From positions 806,001-870,000 of the forward strand of contig KE546980.1 of assembly GCA_000442125.1 (NCBI GenBank): a DNA stretch of 64,000 bases. The letters are read 5' to 3'. Below, one piece after another: positions 51,395 to 64,000 of this stretch (the first letter of the stretch is position 1; each line of letters starts with the position of its first letter). Source of the stretch: Opeltia flavorubescens (lineage: Eukaryota; Ascomycota; Lecanoromycetes; Teloschistales; Teloschistaceae). A program made the position numbers and the translations under genes. The notes under the pieces are model-generated. The model saw only the letters and a program-made list of their open reading frames with translations. It was not told where the DNA came from and did no database searches.

Positions 51395-54300
51395 GCGATA
51401 TAAATCCGTTCCTATATTTATTTAAATACTTATTAATATTATTAAATCTTTTAATTATAAACTCCGATTCTTTTTTAATTAAGCCTACGCCTATTTTTAA
51501 TAGATTTAATAAAGATAAACTATTTTTTATAAATTTCGATTTTTTTTAACCGAGCCTATATCTACCTTTAATAGATTTAATAGAAATAAATTATTTTTTA
51601 TAAACTTAATACCCCCGCTATTATTTAAATAAATAGGTAATAATAAAAGTATTAATAGAATCCTTTATTTAGAAATAATACGGTTTTTTTTAAATAATTT
51701 CTAGTACGGAGACCTTTAATTTATAGCTAAGAAAGAAGATTTAATTAAAGGTCTAGATAGGTATAATATAAAGGAATTTTAGGACTTTATTAACTATTAA
51801 TTAAAAGGTAATTTCTAGTTTTTATTAAGTTTAATTATTTAATCGCTAATTTTTTAAGTAATTTTTAGTATAAAAAACTTACTAGTATAATAAAATAAAA
51901 ACTGGTAAAAATTTTTAAATTAAAGTTTTTTTTAAAAATAAATTTTTTTATTAAAAGGTATAAAAAGTTTATTCTACTATTAAAATTAATAAAAAAAGGC
52001 GTAAAAATAGGTAATAATGCGGAATCCTAAAATAGAATAGTAGGCTATAGGATATAAAGTGGGTGGAAATAAAAGAAAATAGTAAAGCTCGATTTAAAGG
52101 TCTAAAACCGCTATAAATAAATAATATAATTAATAATTTAACTATTTAATCGAGTATTATATTTAAAGAAAAATAATATATTTATATAAATTAGATTCTA
52201 TATATACTAGAATCCTTTATATATTTTAAATTTTCTAGTCGTTTTAAAAGAATCTAAAGAATATCAGCGGAATTAAATTAAAAATATAAATAAAATACAA
52301 TTAATATAAAGATATTATATATTATTTTTATTATAGGGTATATCATAAGTCTATATATTAGGTAAATATAGTATATTTAATATATATAACTATTTAAAAT
52401 CTCGTAAATTATAGAATTTAAAAGTATATTTATATATAAACTATTATATAAAAGTTCTATAAATATTCTATTCTTAAAACTAGTTCTACTAATATACTAG
52501 CTCTATAAGTAACCTCGCTAGCGTTCTATAATCTAGAGAATCTCTACGAACCTCTCTATTTACCTCACTAGTAGCGGGGCGGACTATTTATAACGACCCG
52601 CTGTATATATAGCTGCCTATAGTATTTATAGCTGCCTATTTTAATTAGATTGGCCTATAAAGGCGGTAAAGCTATAATAGCTAGGATATTATATTAACAA
52701 AGTTAAAAGGGAGGTCGTTTATTAAACTAGGCGATTCTATAATAATATTAAATTCCCGTTAATTATCCCCTATATTTAAGAAATATAAATTATATACGGT
52801 TAATCCTTTTTATTTTTTATAGTATTATTATCAGTATCCTCTATTTTATTAATAGCGTTTTTTATAGCGTTTTAATAGATAATATCTCGTTTTAATATTA
52901 GTATAACGTTGTTTAATATATTTAAAAAAAATTATATATATTAAGAACAGTTTAAGGCCTTCGTTAGGCTGGTTATTAAACTGGTGGTTAGATTTTAATA
53001 TATACCGTAGGGTAATAAATATCTATTTTTATTATTAATATAATTAGATCGAAGGGCCTATATTAATCGAATAGATAGGTATTAATATATTTATTAGTTT
53101 CTTTATATTAGATCTCCCCCGTATTATCCTATAATTCGCTATATTTTTTTATTTTAAGGAGCTCCGTTAATACTATTAGAAGCTTTAATAAAGTATAGAA
53201 AACTCGATTTCTCGCTAATATAATATTTTAATACCGCTTTTTTTTTTCTTTTTAATTAGATTATTTTTTTTTAATATAGTATTTTTTTTTAGTATTAAAC
53301 TTTAAGCGGCTTTTTTTAAAAGCTTTTTTTTTATCTCTTCTATATTTTATATTAGTAATACTAGTAAGCTATTATAGACTATACGGCTCGTTTTTAATAG
53401 TTTAGTTTTAATAATAGTATTCTAGTCTATAATAAAAAGATTATCTAATATAATAAAATAGGAATATAGGCTAATAATAGTATAATAGTTAGTGTAGTAA
53501 AGAAAAAGAAGAAGGTTAAATAAATAAGTAGAGGTAAAAAAATAAAAAGTATAAAAAGAATTAGATTGGAGTTTAGGTAACTATTAGATAATTATACTTT
53601 TAATAATAGTCTCGCTTATTTTATAGCTAATTATTTTTTAAAAAACTTTTTACCGATTTTTTATTATAGGTTTATTAAATTATAAAAAGAAATTTTATAT
53701 CTATATTATTATTTATTAGTATTATAGCTTTTATATTCTTATAGTTTTTCGGTAATAGTAGTATTTAATTTATAGTAGAATATCTTTCGTCCGTATTAGG
53801 TTTAAAAAATATTTAATCTTTTTTAAAGTAAAACCTTTAATTTATAATTAATAACTAAACCGGTTTTATTTATATTATTTATAATATATTTTATAACTCG
53901 ACCGGGCCTATAAAAGGTATTTAAACGACGAAATAACTAGTATTTAGTAATTCTATAAAAGTTTTAAAATAAAAAGCGGTACTTTATTATAATATTAATA
54001 TTATTATTAGTTTAACTTTACGTTATTAATAGTAGGATATAATATTTTACTACTATATCGTCGTTATTATTTACTTAAATATACTTAATATTATAGAAAT
54101 CCGGTAAATAAAAAAATATAACGATATTAGACTATTAATAATAAAGAAGTAAAAGTTTAAATTTTAGTAAATTTTAGGTATAAAAAGTAATTATTTTTTT
54201 TTAACCTTTTATTTTTTTTAATTAACTTTTAGATTAAATTTTTTAGTATTAGTTTAAATAATAGTTAATAAACTATTTTACCTATATTATTTTAAACGTT

Positions 54301-54439
54301 TATCTAGTTTTATATCTAATTATTATAAATATATAACTCCCGTACTCGAGTATTAACGATCTATAATATCTAGTAAATATAAACTATATAGGTTATTAAA
54401 TAAAAGAGAAAAGGACTGTTTACCCGTATATAATCCGAT

Positions 54440-54762
54440 TTTTATATATCTTTTTACCTACTATTAAGATTATTAAGATCCCACGCGAATATAAGCCTGA
54501 GCTATACAAGTTTTTAGGTTAGACTAGATAGGTTTTTAATAACGAAGTTAACTTTAATACGGCTACTAAATATAATATTAGCTTTCTAGCTACTCGTATC
54601 GCTAGTATTATCCGTAATACTAGTAACTCCGATATTTTTTTTATAAAAATTATTAATCTCTACTATAGGAATAACTATAATACCGCTGAAATTTTAAGAA
54701 TAGAAAGACGTTTAAAGGCTTTAGAGGCCGAAAAGGTAAAAAACCGCTATTACCCTAGTTAA
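54440..54762 (+). other. Open plus-strand patch, unidentified
   Basis: From about 54531 the plus strand reads through more than 70 codons without a stop, exceptional for this window. Codons are charged, with an Arg/Lys/Glu-rich helix-like end (…RIERRLKALEAEK). The first part (about 54470-54530) keeps CpA/TpG. No start codon. It could be part of a transposon structural or nucleic-acid-binding protein. No family is recognised. Confidence 0.35.
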
Positions 54763-56157
54763 GCTAATAATTTAGGGTTTAATTCCCTAGGTAGAACTAG
54801 ACGCGGCGGTTCTTTTTTATATAGTAATCCGGAGTATAAACCGTTTAATAAGTTTAATTATAAATATCTACTAGTATTTTATTATTTAACTATTTTTTCT
54901 TTATCCATTAATATAACTAGTAGGATAATTTATCCTTTTTTCTTATATATAATCCCTTATATCTATTCTTTAATAATTCCTAGCGTAGAGTAGCCGCTAG
55001 TATAAATAAAATTAAAATATTACTAACGTCTTTTAAATAATTAATAAAATAAGTCCGAGATTTTTATCTTTTAAAAGCTATTAGAAATAGGCGATACTAT
55101 TATACTATAAGTAAAGTAAAGTATTATATAATTATTTACAGATTTTAAATATCTTATAGAGCCGGAACTAGAAAATTTTTATTTTTAATTTATAAGTTTT
55201 AAAGTTTTTAAAAAGCTATATCTATAAAATACTCGCAGTAGATCTTTTAATTTAGGAGGTTTTATTAAATTTAAGCCTAAATAAAATTATTCTATTATAT
55301 AATTATAAACTAGGCTAATAAATTTAATATATAGTAATTTACCTTTTAATATTATTTTAATACTATTATTATTACTTTAAAAATAATTCCGCTTTATAAT
55401 TAGAAGTCCGCCGTTATTACTAAATCCTTTTATAATTTATTTTTATATATACTTATATTTTAATATTTTTTTTAAATCTTTAAATCTAAATTATTATATT
55501 TTATTTAAAAAATAAAAGCCGGGTTTTTAATTTAAATCTATTAATAAAGTATTTTAAAAGCCGGCCCTTTTTATTCGGTCTTTTCCTTTTTAAAACTCTC
55601 CTCCTAATCTATATAGTAATCGCTATCGTTTATTAATAACTCTAGCTATAATTACTAGTTAAAACCCGCTACTCGCTCTAAACCTTCCGCTATTTTTTAT
55701 TACCGCGAGTATCGAGTTAATAAATAATTAAAAGTTTTTAATAAATTTTAATCTATAAATTAAATATAATATTTAAAGCTTTAGCTAATATAATAATAAC
55801 CCGGTTAATTCTAAAAAGCGTAGTAATTTTAAATTTTGGAATTTATACCTAATAATAGAAAGTCGGTATTTAATCTATTTTAATTAAAGATTATTAAAGA
55901 TATAAAATATATAAATAAAACACTTTATAGATAAAAGAAAGGATATAATTATAAAGGTTTTTTAGGTCAGCGGTAATTTTTTTTATATATATATTAGAGA
56001 TTCTTAATAAAGATAATATTATATAATAATATAAATTATAAAATATTATATAGGTTTTAACCTTTAATATAACTATTTTTTATACTTATAATACTATTTC
56101 GCTACTTTTCCGCTATAAATTTACTATATTCTTCTAATTCCGTTATAAAAGTTCGAC

Positions 56158-56186
56158 TATATATATATATATATATATATATATTT
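56158..56186. repeat. (TA)n microsatellite
   Basis: Uninterrupted alternating A/T run inside the 13.5-kb insertion. No sign that it belongs to a Gypsy integrase copy, unlike the other (TA)n tracts in the window. Confidence 0.7.
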
Positions 56187-59100
56187 TTCGGACTATAAAT
56201 TTTAGATTATTTTAAAGGTTTTTAATTATTTTTAAAATATAAATTAAAAATAATTTTATTTTAATATATTAATTCGGATATTTAAATACTAAATATAGCT
56301 ACTTTTAATTTTATATATAAGTTCCGCCTTTACCGCTATATATTTAATTATCCGTTTTTTATCTAGATTACTTTATAGGCGGTAGTAATATATAAATCTA
56401 TTACTTATTTCGGATTATATAGAGCGTATTAGTAAACTTATTAGGAATAATAATATAAAAGTTTACCGCTTTAGCTACCTAGGAAACCCTAATATAAGTC
56501 TAGCTATAAATAAAAACCTCGCGAGTCTATAAATCTAATTTTATATATTTTAGTAACTAATCTTACAATTTATTAATTATTATAATAAATATAATTTCGA
56601 TAAAGAATTAAATATATTTAAATAAATAAAAAACCCTATTTTTTTTCTTATTTAAAGTTTTATTATTTTTTATATTTAATAATATACGTAGTATAAGGAT
56701 TTTTATATTAGAATATCTACTACTAATAATTTCAGCTTTTAATATTCGTTAATCGATATATATAAATTTTATATAAGTACCGTTATATATAATCAAGGCG
56801 TTAATATTCCTTAAAAATATAATAAATATATTAACTTTAAGGTAAAGGATATATAGTAGGAAGAAGACCTTATTAAAATTATAGAAGTATTTAAAGCCGA
56901 ATTTTTTTTTAACGCCTTTTTTAATATCTAGTTTTAATTATATTTAAAATATAAATCGCCTTTTATTAAATTAATATAACTATTATTAACTCTTAATATA
57001 TTAATATTCGCTATAATAAAAATAGCTTATTTTTCTAAATAGTTGTTATTATTATTAAGATCGGTAAAATTTAAATAAATTATTTTAATTAAGCTATCTA
57101 CAGTATTTTCTAGAATTAACCTATATTTCTATAGCGCCCTTTTAATACTAGATTTACTTATAATAGAAGTACTAGTATTATTTATTTTTAATATTTTTTA
57201 AATAAACTTTTCTATATTAAAGCGGTTTTATATATTTAATAAAGGGTTATAAAGCCGTATATTAATTATTAACTATAGAATATTAACGTTTTTCTAGAAA
57301 GAAAAGTTTTATAAATATATCTATATTATTAAATTAAAGCCTATATTAAAGTATATAGATAAATATTAGTAGAAGTCGCTATAAAAATAGACTATCTTTT
57401 CTATAAATAGAATATTAAATTTAATTCCTATTAAATTATAGAAAATTCGGCTAATAACTATAAAATTCTATTTTTACTATATTATCGATTTATTTTAAAA
57501 GATTAAATCGGCTTTATAAAAAAGCTTCGCTTTTATTATACCTTTATTAACTTTATAAATACTATTAAATATCGAATTTAATAGGATTTAAAATATATTA
57601 TAAGCGGTTTAACCGCTATTAAATAAAATTAATATAATATTAGAAGAGGTAATAGTAAAAATAATTTTATTATTTTTTAAAAGCGAATAGAATTTAATTA
57701 TAATAATATTTTGTATAAAGGTTTTACTAGTGCCGCTAGAGTTATTTAAAAAAAAAAGGTTAAAGTTTATATCTATATTATTAAAATACTCGTTAAAGAA
57801 TTTATTATTAATAACCGCTTTTATAATAGTTTTAATAGTAGTTTATTAATTATAATTAAATTTAACCTATTTTATTTCTATTATATTTTATACTATTATT
57901 AGTTATTTTTATTCCTATATTAACTAATTAAACTCTATTAAAAATTTGTTAAATTAGATTATTAAGGCCGATAAACCGAAGTTAATTAATATATAAAATT
58001 TATTTAATTAAGCTATTCGATTTAAAAAGACTCCTATTAAATATAAAACTAGCTATTTATTACAGTTTTAAAGACTATTTAAATTATCGTTAGAGATAAT
58101 AAAAAACTTATTATAATTCCGGGTAATAATCCCTTTATAATCTTTTAAAAGCTTAAATTATATAGTAGAATATATTAAAAGACGATTTTTAGCTATAATT
58201 TTACTATAAAATTAGTACGGATTCGGTAAAATAACGGATTTATCTATCTTTAAAAGAGTTTTATAGGTATATAAGTTTAACTAGACTATATTCTATAAGT
58301 ATTATTATAAAAAAACTTCGGAGTATTATTATAATAGTTTAAATTTCTGTTATTTTATATATATAATTATACTATTCCTGATTATTATTAACTAGGTTAA
58401 AAATTATATACGCCTTTTTCTATTCCTTTAATTTTTACTTAATTTTACTACTTTTTTTATTAAAAATAGGAATAAAAATAATTCTAAAATTATTAAAGAA
58501 TATTATACCTTTTCTATATATAAATAAGTACTATATATAGAAGAGATCGCCGGATTTAGGGCTTATAAAATAGATACGCCCTACTATATATTCCAACTAG
58601 CGAACCTTCTACTTTTTATAATTCTAGTTTTAGGTAAACGCCCGCGGGAAATTATAATAGAAGTATTCGCGTAAATTAACCCTTTAATCTTTTACTTATT
58701 ATAGTTACCGTAATTTTTATTCTTTTACTTTTTTTATTTATTAATTCGCGGTAAAAAATTCGGTTAGAGTTATTTAATAAAGGCTTCCTCTATATATTAA
58801 AGCCGCTATTATTTTTGTTTTAAAATTAAAAACTATATATTATTTATTTTTTAAATAAATTATAAAATATTATATTAAAGGTTTAAAACCTTTTATTAAT
58901 AGGTCTAGAATCTTTTAATAAACTTTATATAATTTTATTTACTTCTTTAATTAAAAGGATATAATTTTATTAATAGATATTTTATTATTTTACGCGCCGT
59001 TAGAATATTATAGGCTTATTTTTTTAATAAATATAGCTTAATTATTAATAAAATCGCTCCTTTTATAAATATATTTATAAAGGTAGCCTATCGATTTTAA

Positions 59101-62100
59101 TAAGGTATAGACTTTAATATTAATATAAGTATAGAACTTTATAAGTAGATACCGGTTATAGGGTATTATTTATATATTATTCTATAGCGTTTTTTTTATA
59201 AACTTTTAAATAGGCCGGTAATATTAAAAAAAACTATTAAAATAGTTTAGGTTAAAAATATTAGTTTTTAGTTTAGAAAAGAACTTTATATATTATTTAT
59301 TTATATTTTTATAAAAGCTATTAATCTTATCTTTATAATTTTTATAAATTATATATTATTTTATTTATTTAAAAAGATTAGTATTTTTATTAGAATTAAA
59401 AATAATAGTTTAAATAATATCGTTAATATTATTTAAGTTAGGATAATTAAAAAAGTTTTGGATAATTAAGATATAGATATAAAGAAGACCTCTTTTTTAA
59501 AACTCGATAATATATATATAACCGCGGTATTCATTTATAATATATTTTTTTATAAGGTTCTATATTAGTTTTTAGAGCTTTAACTAGAATACGCGAGCGA
59601 TAAAATCTAACTATTATTTAGATATCTAATTAGGATAAATATCTTTTTTAATCTCTTCCTAATTAAAGTTATAAATAAAGGTAATAAAAAAAAAAGTTTA
59701 TTAAAATCGCGAATTAAAATAACAGTATTTTATTTTTAAACTTTTATATATCGTAGACTATTATAATAGCTAGAAGGTAGGATAATTATTTTACTTTTAA
59801 TATCTTTAAATTTATATCTTTATTTTAAACGATCTATAAAGCTATTATAAAAGTTAATATAAAAATTTTATTAATTTTAATAAATATAATTAAGGTTATT
59901 AAATTTAACTTAAATTATAATATTAATAGCGAAATATTAAAAAAGCCGATTAGAATATAATAAACGATTAAATTTATTAGGACGCTTCTAATATACGAAT
60001 TAGTTATATAGAATATAAATTAAAATATAATAATTACGTAGCGAAATCGCTATAAATATACTATAAAAACGTTAATATACCTGTATTATATAGCGATAAA
60101 GCTGCTTTTAGGTAACTCGTTTAGATCCTTCTCTCCTATATATTAGTACCGCTCTAGGATTCTCTATTTTCTAATCTTTATTATTTCTATCCCTTTTATT
60201 TTTACTATATTAGTTTTTTTTAACTTCGGTATACTAGCTCGTCTAATTATACTAATCACTATCGCTAATAAATTTATCCGCTATATTACCCTTATTTTTA
60301 TTATTAGGAAAGTTTCTAGTTTTATTATTCTCCGGTTAATTATAAATATATCGTTTTATCTATAAATTATAATAGCTTTCGAAACTATAAAGAGATATAT
60401 TTTTATTCTAGCTCTACTCGCTATAAAGGAATAAAAAAAGATATTTTAAAAGTATATAAGATAAGTACTAGAAGGGAATCTACTATAAAGCGCTATTATA
60501 GATTTATTAAATAAAAATATACTTATTAAAGCGCTAAAAGATATTATTATTACTAGTTATTATTATTAATAAAGCGATTTTATTTAATATAAATTTATTA
60601 TATATTTTTTTTTAAACTATTAAAAGGTTATACTATATTAAATATAAAATTAAATTAGAGTTTATTAATTATTTAATTCGCCGCTTTATATAAATATATA
60701 TTACGATATATAGATTAGTTTTTTTTATAATATTTTAAAGCGATTATAGGGTTCGAGTATTTATTATAGTTTAACTATAATCTAATTCTAGACGTTATTT
60801 ATATACTTTTTAACTACTATTAACCGTGTATATTTATATAAATTTAGGAGTATTATTTTTTTTAAAAAGTACGCTTAAGATTAAATATTTTACACCTTCT
60901 ATTATATAAAAGGTTAACTAGGTACTATATTTATAGTTAATAATAGCAGCCTTGTTAGTAAAAGAAAAAGTATTATTATAATTAATTAAAGCGTTATAGA
61001 ATACCGAATTATTTTAATTATATTTACCTTTTTTATTAATTTTATTTATCGATTAGTAAATAGCTTTTTTAATTATTTTTTCCTTCGCTATAAAAATATT
61101 TTTATTAATAGATTTAGGTATATAGTTTAATTTTTTAATAAAAAAGCTTTTTAGGGTTTATATATACCGCGGTATAATTCTATTAGAGTAGTAATACTAA
61201 TATTTTTTATAGTTCGATATTATATTATATTTTTTAAAGTATTAATAAGCCTTATAATAAAGGTAAACGTTTTCTAGTAGTTAAAGAAATTTTAGGAGGT
61301 AAGATTCTATTTAGATATTTAGATTCCTTATAATTATTTAGCTATTATCNAGTTTTCTTTTATTATATCTAGGAATTTTTTAGAAAGGACTATAAAGTAT
61401 ATTATAGACTTTTACTTTAATTTATAAAAGTTATATAAAATTTTCTTTATTATTATAAACTTCTAAATTCTAATTAAACTAATATTTAAATATATTAAAC
61501 TCCTACTATAAAAAAGGGATATTCTTATTATTACTTAACTTAGAAGATAATAATATTAAGATTTCCTTTTAACTAGAATTTATTAAAGGAATTTTATTAT
61601 AATTAGAAAATAGTATTAAAGTATTATCCTAACTAGAATCTATTAAAGGAGTTTTATTTTTATTATTTAATACTATCGAATCTCGTTTTAAGATTTTATT
61701 TATACTAATATTTATAAATGTAACCTTAGTATTATCGTCTAACTTTATTAGGTCCCTTATTAGGACTTCCTTCTATTCTAGCTTATTTTTAACGTCTTTA
61801 AGAGCTATATTAAAAGAGCTAGAAATACGACTAGCTAATCTTTTAAACTTTTATAGCTCCGATTTAACCTATTAGATTTTATATAGTAGATATAATACTA
61901 GAAGGATTCGAGGTAATATTAATAGCCGACCTCGTTATTTTATCTACTCTCGAATAATTATTAGGTTGGGGGCGAGGATAATAAAGGAAAAAGAAAAAGA
62001 ATATTATAAAAGCGTATATTACAAAGGCGTGTAGTAGGTAATAATAGGCGTAATAAAAAGCGGTAAAAATATAATAAAAAGCTTTTACAGAGCCTAAAAA

Positions 62101-62659
62101 AGGGTATAATAGATAAAGAATAGTAAACTTAGTAGAGCTAGAATAATAATTTATATCTACTTAAAAGGAAGCGTTTAAAATAAAAAATCTAATTAAATTC
62201 TTTTTATTCTAGTAGAATAGGTAATATAATATATATTACCGTTAATAGGACCTAGTAGAACGCGTTTTTTAATATTATCCTAGATAATTAGACTCTAAAT
62301 AATATATAAGTATTAGTACTAACTTTCGCTTAATAGTTTAAGTATATTTTTAAGAATATAGGCGACGGTTTTTTCGCGAGATACTTTATAAAGTATAAAA
62401 TTAGGTAGAAATCTAGATATCTTATATAAGTAGCTTAAGGAATAGATATATTAGGTAAAGATAATAAGTTTATAGTATTTTATATATTAGAAAATATTTA
62501 GATATTATAACGAATTTATAATAAAGATACCGCGATAATTAAAGTATTCTCTAGGTTTAAGATATTTATAGGCTGAATATTAGCTTTTTTTTAGCGCGTA
62601 TAATTAAAATCCTAGCGAATATTTTTTATAGCTAGTAGCGCTATTAAAAAGGCTTTAAA

Positions 62660-62720
62660 TTTTAAAATTTTTACGTTATTCGAATACACTCGTTTAGCGC
62701 TTTAAAATAAGCTATTTTAT
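62660..62720 (+). repeat. Repeat X-like internal fragment
   Basis: Contains GAATACACTCG and AGCGCTTTAAAATAAGCTA, matching the interior of X copy 1 (about 9607-9685) in the same orientation. The distance from this fragment to the right border of the 13.5-kb insertion (about 245 bp) is about the distance from the same place in X copy 1 to its CGTTTTCCA edge. A diverged X copy may therefore end at the insertion border. Confidence 0.5.
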
Positions 62721-62902
62721 ATATTATTATATATAAAAATAACTAAATTATTATAATTATAAAATTTAGTTAAAATTTAATTTTTCTTATTTACTAAGAA
62801 TACCTTATTACTAATAAATAAGCGGGTAGAAATTAATTTTTTACGTAAGCTGGACCTTTTATTTTTGAATTCTATTATAGAAAGAGTAGATAAATAAGAA
62901 AT

Positions 62903-64000
62903 AATATTTAAATAGTATTTAATTTTTAAATAATAATAAAAAGTAGACTAAAACTATAAAATAAAAAAAGTCCTTTAATTAGAAACTAGTAATTTAAATA
63001 TTTTATAACGGCTATATATTTTATTAATAAAAATATCCGCTAGCTTTTTTATAGTAATAACTATTAAATATAGAATATATATAATAAACTTTATATAGTA
63101 GTCGATTACTATAAGGATCGAAGTATATATAATATAGAGGCGTTTATATAAACGTAGGTTAATAATAAAATTTATAATTAAATCGTTAAATAATTTTAAA
63201 GATTTTTTTAACAGTTATATTTTATTATACGGTTTATATTTTATAGATTTTATTTATTAATATATACTATAAATATTTATATAATATTTAATATTTTTTA
63301 TAATATTTAATTAAAAATATTTCTAGCGAATTAGTTTTAATATTCTTTTATAGTTGAATTAATCTATTATAAAATTAATAAAATTACATTTAAAGGCTTT
63401 TTACTTAATTATATTTAAAATAAAATATAATTTTTTATTATAATAAAATAAATTTTAATTTTAATACTATTTATAAGTTTTATTAAACTATTTTAATATT
63501 ATATAATTATTTAATAAATTATTAAATAATTTTTTTTTAAAAATACTAATTTTCTAATTATATTATCGAGCTTTTAAAACTCTTTTATAATATAAAAAAA
63601 GGATAACGGGGGTATATTATATATATTCTCTAATACCGCTTTTTTAATAATTTACTATTTTAATTATAGGTTTTTAAAGCTATTAAGATTATTTAAAGGA
63701 ACCGACGAAATATTATAATATATAATATTATTAGATTTATAAAGAGCTTTTAATTTTTTATATATTTTAAAAATATAAGTTTTTATTAATATCTACCTCT
63801 TTTTTATTTTAAAAGATTTCTTTTTAATTATAAAAAACGAAGTCGACGTTTTTATATTACTTTTTAGAGTATTTTTATCTCTTTTTTTTATTAATATTAA
63901 AGGTATCTTTTAATTATAAAAAGGTATAAATAATATAATATTATCGCGCTCCTTTATATAGGTATTAAATATATAACCTTTTATTAGAAGTTTATATTTA
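62903..64000 (-). mobile_element. Gypsy copy C, segment 3 (integrase / RNase H part)
   Basis: Collinear with copy B from about 38588 to 39690 and continuing beyond the window edge. Together with segments 1 and 2 it shows one minus-strand Gypsy element whose pieces keep the order and orientation of copy B. Broken throughout by RIP. Confidence 0.8.

Larger units (their letters stand above)
49415..62902. mobile_element. Unidentified ~13.5-kb insertion in Gypsy C
   Basis: Everything between Gypsy C segments 2 and 3. The Gypsy sequence ends at CGATATTT (49407-49414) and resumes at a matching TAATATTT (62902-62909 region), which is compatible with a short target duplication of up to 8 bp after RIP. 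No terminal repeats were recognised by eye. Contents include a 22-bp-type tandem array at the left end (49689-49910), a tRNA-like sequence (51324-51394), coding traces on both strands (minus about 50200-50630; plus about 54440-54762 and 57000-58400), and an X-like fragment near the right end (62660-62720). It is more than one normal element in size and is probably itself composite. Confidence 0.6.
1..64000. other. RIP-mutated AT-rich heterochromatic block
   Basis: The sequence shows CpA and TpG almost completely depleted and TpA in great excess across most of the window, while CpG, CpC and GpC are retained. This is the known signature of repeat-induced point mutation in filamentous ascomycetes (CpA to TpA on either strand). 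All recognisable long repeats carry it, and differences between repeat copies are mostly C/T or G/A. Loss of TpG removes ATG and TGA, so stop triplets are nearly all TAA or TAG and start codons are nearly absent. Short islands that keep CpA/TpG stand out (for example 2195-2760, 9453-9847, 10817-11646, 13825-14021, 19480-19990, 29480-29780, 44185-44579). No intact host gene was seen. Confidence 0.9.

Noticed and set aside
1-64000. Telomeric repeats or rRNA genes
   Set aside because: No TTAGGG-type arrays and no rRNA-like conserved blocks were seen on either strand.

Overview
The window looks like an AT-rich, gene-free heterochromatic block of a filamentous ascomycete that has, or had, repeat-induced point mutation (RIP). 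The sequence is dominated by TpA. CpA and TpG are almost absent over long stretches (61-180, for example, contains neither), while CpG, CpC and GpC survive. That is the footprint of CpA to TpA mutation on both strands. ATG and TGA are lost with TpG, which explains why almost no reading frame is left. I see no intact host protein gene. The two short ATG-initiated frames (2175-2360 and 12427-12669) are not convincing genes.

What remains is a graveyard of transposable elements, mostly LTR retrotransposon fossils. From the left: a Copia pol remnant (1 to about 1765, + strand); a less mutated island (2175-2765); a 5'-truncated chromodomain Gypsy copy A (2766-6798, +) ending in a 501-bp LTR; an extreme low-GC tract with a 12-bp tandem repeat (7255-8400); a 395-bp repeat called X here (9453-9847); a small inverted-repeat element with a nested palindrome (10817-11646); a roughly 170-bp tandem array (about 12640-13211) abutting another 501-bp LTR (13212-13712); an unmutated 197-bp solo LTR with a perfect target duplication (13825-14021); a Helitron remnant on the minus strand (about 16550-19450); and a long unidentified block (about 19480-32230) with small tandem arrays and three less mutated islands.

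The right half is one nested stack. A minus-strand Gypsy copy C begins at about 32409 and runs off the window at 64000. It is split twice. The first insertion is an LTR element E (33353-48136) with 213-bp LTRs and a 5-bp target duplication ATACG. The second is an unidentified insertion of about 13.5 kb (about 49415-62902). E is itself split by Gypsy copy B (from 35830, minus strand), which has the 501-bp LTR at its 3' end but an inverted X repeat (44185-44579) where its 5' LTR would be expected. The order of events was therefore C first, then E and the 13.5-kb insert into C, and B into E. A degenerate tRNA-like sequence (51324-51394, minus) lies in the 13.5-kb insert.

No genes work together here. 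The sequence evidence fits a silenced AT-isochore, possibly pericentromeric or centromeric. Boundaries marked 'about' were placed by eye from copy-to-copy comparison and may be off by tens of bases.
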